From: Hyphomicrobium sp.
GTDB taxonomy: Bacteria; Pseudomonadota; Alphaproteobacteria; Rhizobiales; Hyphomicrobiaceae
DNA length: 64,000 bases
Assembly (NCBI GenBank): GCA_003987725.1
Contig: RXJH01000002.1
Location: 286,461 to 350,460 of the forward strand
Direction: 5' to 3'
In this document: piece by piece, positions 18,970 through 25,733 of the stretch
Position numbering within the stretch: position 1 is the first letter of the stretch
How the letters are laid out: every line of letters begins with the position of its first letter
Translations under genes and position numbers: made by a program
The notes under the pieces: model-generated
Seen by the model: the letters and a program-made list of their open reading frames with translations, nothing else
Told to the model about the DNA's origin: nothing
The model's database searches: none

Positions 18970-19761
18970 TCAGCTGCTCTCTGGTCGCCAAGTACCGATC
19001 CGAAGACCCGACTTCGCACCCTGCATGCGATCGATGAAATCGATGAACTCTCGTGCCGCTTCCTCAGGCGAAAGCCCCTCGCCGCTGCCGGGCACGACGA
19101 TACACTCGATCCGCCCGTCCTCGGAAATATTCGTGTAACCGAAATAGAGCTTGGCCCTCACGGCTTGCTGAAATGCGAAAAAGGAGGCGGAGACGTAGAG
19201 AGCCTGGTCCGGCCCATGTTTATCCATGACGTAGTCGACATCGCAAATGATCGCGCGACCGTCTTTCAAGGCGATACGCGCTTCCAAAAACACGTTGCGA
19301 TCACGCCGTATGCATAGGGGAGCTGTCCCGAATCCGTAATTATCGACGTCGATGGGATCCATGCGGTCGGCCGTGATAACGGCGCTGGCGAGCCCCGCCT
19401 TATCCAAAGCCGCACAGATTGCATATTCACTTCGCGAATGGATCGTCGCGATGACTGACGGCCCGGCCTGAAGCGCTTCGATAATGCTTGGGTCTATCAA
19501 GACTTGCGGAACAAATTCCGGCAAGACCGATTTAATGACCTGGCGAAGATTGTAATGCTGGATATGCCGCACGGGCATCTTACGGAAGTTCCGCCGAACA
19601 CTCGTTCCGGCAGTGGCCTCGTCAACGATTTTCCACGCGCCGCGAAAAACTTCCTCAGGGGGGCGCCGCCAATTTCGCACGATATAAAGCGACAGCCGGC
19701 CTTTGGGGCGAAGCGGACGAAAACGCCTGCGAATGATTCTGAATCGCGATCCGAAATTCAT
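18970..19761 (-). CDS. LpxL/HtrB-like acyltransferase homolog, divergent
   Basis: 263-residue protein without a clear membrane helix. Its layout resembles lysophospholipid/lipid A acyltransferases of the LpxL family: GPSVIATIHSRSEYAICAAL (His108, Glu112) sits where those enzymes have the catalytic H-x4-D/E. After it come a KDGRAIICDVD segment and a region that would correspond to the FFG-containing strand. The histidine-to-acid spacing is one residue short of the canonical motif, so catalysis is not assured. It starts 4 bases after the stop of the QueC-like gene, so the pair is an operon. Similarity is distant; it may be a different alpha/beta enzyme. Confidence 0.5.
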   Translation of the reverse strand: MNFGSRFRIIRRRFRPLRPKGRLSLYIVRNWRRPPEEVFRGAWKIVDEATAGTSVRRNFRKMPVRHIQHYNLRQVIKSVLPEFVPQVLIDPSIIEALQAGPSVIATIHSRSEYAICAALDKAGLASAVITADRMDPIDVDNYGFGTAPLCIRRDRNVFLEARIALKDGRAIICDVDYVMDKHGPDQALYVSASFFAFQQAVRAKLYFGYTNISEDGRIECIVVPGSGEGLSPEEAAREFIDFIDRMQGAKSGLRIGTWRPESS

Positions 19762-19765
19762 GCGG

Positions 19766-20959
19766 CTACCGCCTCAGGCTTCGAATGATTTCAGTGATCG
19801 AAAAGCGCCTTCCCTTCTGCTTGCCTCTCTCCTTTTCCCATCGGCGATACTTGACCCGCCCATAGTACGCACGGACCTCTGCGCGCATATCCTCGAAATT
19901 CGGGATCCGCCTCCAGTATCCCGAGGCCAAACCTTCGTTGAGAATCTCGTGGACCGCATGAAGTCCCCCCGGCTCCTTATATCGAAGCCGCTCGGCCCAG
20001 TTCTTCGGAATTTCATCGACAGAAAAGATCGGCGGAACACCCCCGGTCACCGCGAGGAACAATAGCTTGGTCCTTAGGCATTTCACACAGATCCCGCAGT
20101 TCTGCGGTTGAACCTGTCTATTCCAGCAAAAGCTCAGCGATTTCAGCGCAATTTCCGAGCTTTGAACGAGTGCGATTTTCTCGGGACGCGCAACATCTTC
20201 CGAGTCAGAACACAGCCGTGTGCAACCGTCGTCGAACAGGAAATTTGTTGCCGAGTTCGACCCCCAAGGAAATGTAAGGAACTGCCCATCGAGCCGCTCG
20301 TCGGCGGCAAGGATAAGCCGATTGTAGCCGTGCGCGTGCACAAAACCAGCGCCTGCCAGGGCAAAGATGTGTCCGAGATGGTGCCGTCTGAGATTGAGTT
20401 CCACTTTCTCGTAAAGCGAATAAGCATCGGACTTCACGATGATGCGGCGCCCTGACAGCAATTCGGCCAGCGGCGCTGTCTTCGCAACAAGAGCGCCAAA
20501 ACGCGCGTCGTCATCGAGCGGGTAGTCCATCCCCTGGATCGTGATGACATCCTGCGACCGGCCGCTCGCCAATCTCGTGAGAGCTGTGTGGGCCGCATCG
20601 AGGCCGCCCGAGAGAAATACCAGCTCCCGGTCACTCGCCGGCTCATCGCGTCTTACCTCTTCCGAAAAGCTGACCTCCACTCTGCTGAGATGTCCTGGAA
20701 GCCACGACTGCCAGATTTCGCTGATCCTACGAGCCTTGAGAGCAGTCGTTGGGCTTCCCCGTCCGCAAATATGCAGATCCATGTCGAGGCGCATGGCTAT
20801 GGGCAGAAAGTACCACACGGCATAGTCCGACGCGGTTCCGATGCTTGCCGTCGCGGTATCGTTGGTGACGACTCGAATGCAGCCTACGGAGCTTTTGAGA
20901 AGTGCTTCATTGCCTGACGCAGCAACATCGACAACAAGACGATTCCGGTTCTGAACCAT
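19766..20959 (-). CDS. QueC-like PP-loop ATP pyrophosphatase with zinc-site cysteines
   Basis: 397 residues. About 110 N-terminal residues of unknown type precede a PP-loop ATPase domain with LVFLSGGLDAAHT (~113-125). That is the SGGxDS nucleotide loop with the final Ser replaced by Ala. The C-terminal part has Cys278, Cys288, Cys291 and Cys294 (C-x9-C-x2-C-x2-C), placed like the zinc site of 7-cyano-7-deazaguanine synthase QueC. QueC uses ATP to turn a carboxylate into amide and nitrile. The N-terminal extension, altered loop and neighbours (acyltransferase-like, P450-like, ACP) argue against a housekeeping QueC. It is divergent from the P450-like gene over 104 bases. Confidence 0.65.
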   Translation of the reverse strand: MVQNRNRLVVDVAASGNEALLKSSVGCIRVVTNDTATASIGTASDYAVWYFLPIAMRLDMDLHICGRGSPTTALKARRISEIWQSWLPGHLSRVEVSFSEEVRRDEPASDRELVFLSGGLDAAHTALTRLASGRSQDVITIQGMDYPLDDDARFGALVAKTAPLAELLSGRRIIVKSDAYSLYEKVELNLRRHHLGHIFALAGAGFVHAHGYNRLILAADERLDGQFLTFPWGSNSATNFLFDDGCTRLCSDSEDVARPEKIALVQSSEIALKSLSFCWNRQVQPQNCGICVKCLRTKLLFLAVTGGVPPIFSVDEIPKNWAERLRYKEPGGLHAVHEILNEGLASGYWRRIPNFEDMRAEVRAYYGRVKYRRWEKERGKQKGRRFSITEIIRSLRR

Positions 20960-21063
20960 ATGAATTTCAACGCCTGAAAACGCGGCTCGCCAACAGCTGC
21001 CGTTTACTTCATACCCGGATTTGTTAGTTTGCCGCCAGCATACGAGGGGAAATCATAATTCGC

Positions 21064-22005
21064 ATGAAACTGGTCAACGATGCGCAAATCGCAAAAGCCA
21101 TCATTTTGTCTCCAGATTTCAAGACCTATTCGATGGCGGAACGGTATCGCGAACTCTCGCGGCGCGCAGGAATTGATTTTTCCGCCGTCATCAAATTTCT
21201 CGAATGGCTGCCGGTCTTCATTGATGGCGAAGATCATCAGCGAATTCGCAAAGTCATGGGGAAGCAGATCTCTCGCACGAAAGAAGACCAGAACGCAGCC
21301 ATTCAAAAGTCCCTCGATAACTTATTTTATCGCTGCTTCCGTCCCGCCGCAGAAATAGACTTGGTTGCCGATTTCGCCCAGCCCCTATGGCGGTCCATTT
21401 CCGCATCCGTCGCTCCGCGCGATGAAAGAACTCTCGAACTTGTCGACGAGATTCCCGCGTTGTTCAGCCCGATTCTGTCCATTCGCGAGCGGGCGAAAAT
21501 CAACGAGAAGATCGAGGCCTTCTTGCGAAGCAATTCTGGCGCCGAAGATGAAGATGAGAGCCTCATCCTTCTGTGCCTGGCATCGCTGGGAGCAAGACCA
21601 TTCGTCGGCAGCCTTGGTCTTTCTCTCTATGAAGTCTTTCGAAGCAACCCGAACTTGCCGATGCACGAGCTGAGTTGGCCTGGAACATTTCCTTCGAGCT
21701 CTCTCACCTTCGTTGACCGGATGTGCCAAGCCACGGCCGGCTATTCGGGCTTAACAGTCGAAAAGGGCGAACGAGTCCGCTGCATCACGCAAAGTCCGTC
21801 CTATTCTATCGATGAGAACCGGCGGGCATTGTTTGGCTTTGGTGCCCACACTTGCCTCGGGAAATCTGTTTCCGAACGCGCCTGGTCACTCGTCGTCGAC
21901 AAGCTCTCAAAAAGCGACCTCAGAGCCGAGTGCGTCAGCATTGAGATGAGCCTTCACGACGATCCCTTTAAAATGCCGGTCACGATCGAAATCAGACTGC
22001 ATTGA
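21064..22005 (+). CDS. Shortened cytochrome P450-like protein
   Basis: 313 residues, against ~400 for bacterial P450s. The heme-ligand loop is intact (FGFGAHTCLGKSVSERAW, Cys264) and the C-helix motif is recognisable (DGEDHQRIRKVMGKQIS). The I-helix proton-delivery motif (A/G-G-x-E/D-T) is replaced by a SLGARPFVGSLG-type segment. I find no K-helix ExxR at the expected place, and the meander is very short (SPSYSIDENRRALFGFG). It may bind heme without normal oxygen activation, or use an unusual mechanism. The end overlaps the convergent ACP gene by 14 bases. A carrier-bound substrate is a reasonable guess from the neighbour. Confidence 0.75.
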   Translation: MKLVNDAQIAKAIILSPDFKTYSMAERYRELSRRAGIDFSAVIKFLEWLPVFIDGEDHQRIRKVMGKQISRTKEDQNAAIQKSLDNLFYRCFRPAAEIDLVADFAQPLWRSISASVAPRDERTLELVDEIPALFSPILSIRERAKINEKIEAFLRSNSGAEDEDESLILLCLASLGARPFVGSLGLSLYEVFRSNPNLPMHELSWPGTFPSSSLTFVDRMCQATAGYSGLTVEKGERVRCITQSPSYSIDENRRALFGFGAHTCLGKSVSERAWSLVVDKLSKSDLRAECVSIEMSLHDDPFKMPVTIEIRLH

Positions 22006-22273
22006 GCAAGGCACGATGGACTTTTCTCTCTCTCATGGCCGACAGCCTCTCGCCCAATTCCGCAAGCGTCAACGTCTCGGGAAAATTCACGATTTCGATA
22101 TCCATATCGAGAGCTTCTTCGAGATCCATGGCAAGCTTAAGCGTATCCAGGCTATCGAGGTTCAAGGATTGTAGCGTAACCTCACGTGCGCTCTTGAGGT
22201 CAAGCTGGGGCGCACTCGCGGGCAGTAGGGCCTGGATGGTCTCCAGCAAAAGAGAAGTTACCTGAGACGTCAT
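21992..22273 (-). CDS. Acyl carrier protein
   Basis: 93-residue stand-alone carrier protein. The phosphopantetheine site is NLDSLDTLK with Ser41 in the DSL motif, and the following helix LAMDLEEALDMDI is acidic, as expected for partner docking. It differs from the fatty-acid AcpP in lacking AcpP's EMALEEEF-type core, so it is probably a pathway-specific carrier. Its ATG overlaps the stop of the small upstream ORF (ATGA), indicating translational coupling. No phosphopantetheinyl transferase is in the window. Confidence 0.88.
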   Translation of the reverse strand: MTSQVTSLLLETIQALLPASAPQLDLKSAREVTLQSLNLDSLDTLKLAMDLEEALDMDIEIVNFPETLTLAELGERLSAMRERKVHRALLNAV

Positions 22274-22461
22274 TTGCCCCTCACCGTTCGGCTATACTTG
22301 CCGACATTCCGCTCACACAGCTCTCCGATTTTGATAACGCACGTCCCTTTTTGAATCCATAGAGCCCACTGGGGCGTTCGTCGGAAAGTCCACAGCTGTC
22401 CCCGCTCAGAGACGATCATTCGGCCGATCTGTGGCTCAAACGACCCACGCAGATCTTTCAT
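22270..22461 (-). CDS. Small ORF coupled to the acyl carrier protein gene
   Basis: 63 residues, basic, with no recognised domain or signal peptide. The main evidence is its 4-base ATGA overlap with the start of the acyl carrier protein gene on the same strand. The ribosome binding site is weak (GGA near 22462-22464), so the start is uncertain. It could be a short leader peptide or a pathway protein. Confidence 0.4.
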   Translation of the reverse strand: MKDLRGSFEPQIGRMIVSERGQLWTFRRTPQWALWIQKGTCVIKIGELCERNVGKYSRTVRGK

Positions 22462-22550
22462 TCCAATCTTATCTTGGGGGCATCGAGCTTGGCCCTAACC
22501 ATGCCTCTCCACGAGAGCAGTCGACAGATGCCCGGCGACGACGCTTCCTG

Positions 22551-25373
22551 TTAAAACTTCACTTTCAGGCCGCCGTAAGCCGTAATCGGCGCCGCCGGCA
22601 CGACAGTCCGCGGATCGAGGAAAGTGCTCCCCGTTGCATCATTGGCGTCGTCGACGTCAAAGAAAGTCCCGTAGACGCCGTAGTGCGCGTTGAAGGCGTT
22701 ATCGATGAGGCCATAGATCTGGATGTGATCCGTGACATCATATGACGTATGAAGATTGACCTTGGCATAGCCGCCAAGGGGAGCGTTCTGATTGGATTCA
22801 TCACCGAAGAAGATTTGATTGCTTGCGGCGACGAGGTCCGCGCCCAGCCTCCATTGCGGCGTCCAGGCGTAATCGAAACCGGCCTTGAACTTGTGCGCCG
22901 GCACACCGGGCAACCGGTCTCCCGGATGGACGAAGATATTGCCATCCTCATCCGCGAACGGATTGAAGGGCGAGGGAAGCGTCAAGTTGCTGCGGAACGT
23001 CGCGTCCACGAAGTTGTAGTTGGCGTACGCGAACAACGGTCCCGACCAGTAATTCACCTGCGCCTCGACACCCTCGCGCAATGTGTCCCCGGCATTCGCG
23101 AACGAGCTGCGACCGATAATCGACGACGCGACATTGATGATGTCGTCGGTATTCAGAGTGTGGAAGAACCCGAAACTCCATGTTGTCTTCTGATGCGAGA
23201 GCACATCTGTGTTGCTGCCTTTGAGGCCTGCCTCCCAGGTGTACGAAACGACCTGCTTCAACGGCGGGTCCGATGTCAGGAAGCTCGGCAGCAGGCAGGG
23301 ATTGTTGGGATCCGCACAGGCGAGCTCGGCGGCGACCGGCGCGCGGTTGGCTTCCGAGAAGCTTCCATAAAGCGAAACGCCGTCGAACAGCTTGTAGGTG
23401 CCGCCGGCCACCGGATTGAAATGATAGTAAGTGTTGTTGCTGTTGAGGTCGGGCGCCAACCCCGTCTCGTCGTGAATCTCGATATTCGCGACGTTAAATC
23501 GGCCGCCCGCCGTTAATGTCAGCCGGTCGGTAGCGTCGAACGTGTCGAGAAAATAAAGCCCATAGTACGTGTTTCTGGTCGAGATGCTGACGGGGCGAAT
23601 ATCCGAGAGATCTGTGCCGCCCGTCGGCGTGCACGATCCATCCGCTTCCACGGTGCAGACTTGGCCGAAAGGTCCGACAAAGGGCCCGCCTCCCTCGACA
23701 ACGAAGTTCGGCTGTATAACACCAAGCTGGGCGGAGGAAGAAAACGACACCTCGCCATGGTCGATGCTGCCGCCGAGGAGGAACTGGTTATGATGATCGA
23801 AGAGCGGCGTTTTGTCGACGCCTTGCAACGATCCGCCGAAGCTGTTCGCGTTGACCGAGGTGCGATCGATCTCTCCGAGGCCCACGTCGCTCGCGACATT
23901 GATGAGATTGCCGCCAGTGTTTTGAAGAAGAATGGTCGTACCATCGAGGTTATCAAGACACGCTCCGGTCGCTGACGGCCCCGGCGGGTTGATCGCGCAC
24001 GGAGTAGCATTCGAAATGTTGCCGTCGATGTGCTGCTGATTGAAATGGCGATAGTAGGAAACCCCGGAGAGTTGCAACGTATCGGTCGCCTGCACGTTTC
24101 CGTTCAGCGACACCATTTCCATCTCGTTGGTCGTCGACTGCGGGGTTGTGAAGACTTTGCTCCAACCTTCATCCAGAAGCTCGACGGGCGACGCGGCAGC
24201 GACACCAACCGTGTTGTCGGCTCCGGTGAAGTTCAAATGAAATTCCGAGCCATCACCTTTGACGCCGAGGTCGGCATACAAGCGGCGAATGTCCGATGTC
24301 CCCTGATCACGAAACCCTTCGTCGCGAATGGCGTCCATCGCGATATAGGTCGCCCAATTGCCGAACCTCATCCCGTCCTGGATCGATCCTTGAACGCGTC
24401 CATACGATCCGAAGCGCGTATCGGCCTCGAAGCCCTGATATTTGAACCCATCCTTCATATCGATAGCAATCGAGCCGCCGATGGCATTGAGGCCAAAGAC
24501 GGGGTTGCCGCTCATCACCGTCATGCTGTTGATCGCAATTGGCGTGATGAAATCGTAGTTGACGGTGTCGCCGAAGGACTCGTTGATGCGAACGCCATTC
24601 TGATAGACGGCCAGTCCCTGCGGGACGCCGTCGACGGGCGATGAGTTGAATCCGCGATAATCGACGTTCGTTTGAAAACCGTTTCCTTGATAGTCGCTCA
24701 GGATGATGCCCGGCACGTAAGCCTGCAAAACGTCCGCCGTGTAGTCGCTGCGCGTACGCGCAACCTCGGATGAAGAGACCGTGCTGACCCCGCTCGGCAC
24801 CTTCCCGATCGGAATTTCGTCTCCGATTGGCGACATTTTCACATCGTCCGATGGCGGAGATACCGAGGTCGCGAACTCAGTTGCGGACAGCGGCTGCTGA
24901 GATATGGCGCCCGGCGCCGCCACCGGTGCAACCGGCTTGGCCGTTGGCGTCACAGGCTGAGGCGCCTTCTCGGCGTGCTTGGCTGCCGCGGGCGGAGCTT
25001 CCGGTGGTTGAGCCGACGGCGCCTTCTTTGGCGCATGGACTTGCTTAGTCGGCTTGGCCTTAGGCTTCGTCCGTCCCTGTATGATTTGAACCTCAGGCAA
25101 CGCAGCGCCTGGTGAAGCCTGCGTTGCTGGCGCCGGAGCATTGTTCGGCGGCGGCGTTGTCTGCGGCGCCGGAGGACTTGTCGTAGAAGGCTGAAATGGA
25201 GTTGGCGGAGCAGTTGGAGCGGTAGGATTTGTGGGTTGAGCTGGAGCAGCAGCGCCGCCTCCTCCTCCTTCGCCCTGCGCCATCACGCAGCTTGATGTCC
25301 CCATAGAGATGAGCGAGACGGCCGCCGTCGTCGAAGCAACGATCTGCAGCCATATTCGCCACGATCCAAGCAT
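22551..25373 (-). CDS. TonB-dependent receptor with long Pro/Ala/Lys-rich N-terminus
   Basis: 940-residue outer-membrane receptor. After a signal peptide (~1-32) comes a Gly/Pro/Thr-rich stretch, a TonB box LPEVQIIQ (~92-99) and a Pro/Ala/Lys-rich linker to ~185. The plug follows (VSTVSSSEVARTRSDYTADVLQAYVPG, VDYRGFNSSP, VYQNGVRINESFGDTVNYD, NPVFGLNAIGGSIAIDMKDGF), then a barrel ending in GGLKVKF. The plug resembles receptors of the iron-citrate/siderophore superfamily, but the ligand cannot be told. I found no iron or B12 regulatory site upstream. GGGGATGGGATC precedes the ATG at 25373. Confidence 0.88.
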   Translation of the reverse strand: MLGSWRIWLQIVASTTAAVSLISMGTSSCVMAQGEGGGGGAAAPAQPTNPTAPTAPPTPFQPSTTSPPAPQTTPPPNNAPAPATQASPGAALPEVQIIQGRTKPKAKPTKQVHAPKKAPSAQPPEAPPAAAKHAEKAPQPVTPTAKPVAPVAAPGAISQQPLSATEFATSVSPPSDDVKMSPIGDEIPIGKVPSGVSTVSSSEVARTRSDYTADVLQAYVPGIILSDYQGNGFQTNVDYRGFNSSPVDGVPQGLAVYQNGVRINESFGDTVNYDFITPIAINSMTVMSGNPVFGLNAIGGSIAIDMKDGFKYQGFEADTRFGSYGRVQGSIQDGMRFGNWATYIAMDAIRDEGFRDQGTSDIRRLYADLGVKGDGSEFHLNFTGADNTVGVAAASPVELLDEGWSKVFTTPQSTTNEMEMVSLNGNVQATDTLQLSGVSYYRHFNQQHIDGNISNATPCAINPPGPSATGACLDNLDGTTILLQNTGGNLINVASDVGLGEIDRTSVNANSFGGSLQGVDKTPLFDHHNQFLLGGSIDHGEVSFSSSAQLGVIQPNFVVEGGGPFVGPFGQVCTVEADGSCTPTGGTDLSDIRPVSISTRNTYYGLYFLDTFDATDRLTLTAGGRFNVANIEIHDETGLAPDLNSNNTYYHFNPVAGGTYKLFDGVSLYGSFSEANRAPVAAELACADPNNPCLLPSFLTSDPPLKQVVSYTWEAGLKGSNTDVLSHQKTTWSFGFFHTLNTDDIINVASSIIGRSSFANAGDTLREGVEAQVNYWSGPLFAYANYNFVDATFRSNLTLPSPFNPFADEDGNIFVHPGDRLPGVPAHKFKAGFDYAWTPQWRLGADLVAASNQIFFGDESNQNAPLGGYAKVNLHTSYDVTDHIQIYGLIDNAFNAHYGVYGTFFDVDDANDATGSTFLDPRTVVPAAPITAYGGLKVKF

Positions 25374-25733
25374 GATCCCATCCCCTAATTGCGATGCGAT
25401 CAGCTAGGAGAGGCGCGATTCTCCGGCGTCACGTCACCAGAATCAGAGGAAATTCGTCTGAGCGCTGATCGTTTCTCGGCACTCAGAGGCGCTTGAGCAT
25501 CAAAAAAATCCAACGGCAGCAAAAATGATCGACATAGCGGGAATTTACATCCGAAAACCCGGGAAATACGCCTCAATATCTCGCCGACAGAGATAAGTAT
25601 GTACTTGGTCGAGGCAAAAAAGAAACAATGCGATCCGCACCCCCAAATGGAAATGGTGACCACGGCGGGAGACCGTGATCACCATCGACGAGGAGCGAGG
25701 ATTGAGTGTCCGCCGGAATACCGGCGAGAGCAG
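25374..25733. other. Gap between autotransporter and TonB receptor genes
   Basis: Both flanking genes are on the minus strand. The left end carries the terminator hairpin of the autotransporter gene (25653-25685); the right end should carry the receptor promoter. It is AT-rich around 25500-25630. I find no gene here. Confidence 0.5.
25653..25685 (-). terminator. Transcription terminator of the autotransporter gene
   Basis: Imperfect 13-bp inverted repeat ATGGTGACCACGG / CCGTGATCACCAT (one mismatch) around a 7-base loop, ~50 bases after the autotransporter stop. On the minus strand it is followed by TTTCCATTTGG, a modest T-rich tail. Confidence 0.7.

Noticed and set aside
19766..20959. QueC-like gene as part of an anti-phage system (Qat or CBASS type)
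   Set aside because: None of the partner genes of those systems (cyclase, ATPase, nuclease) is present; neighbours are ACP, P450-like and acyltransferase-like.
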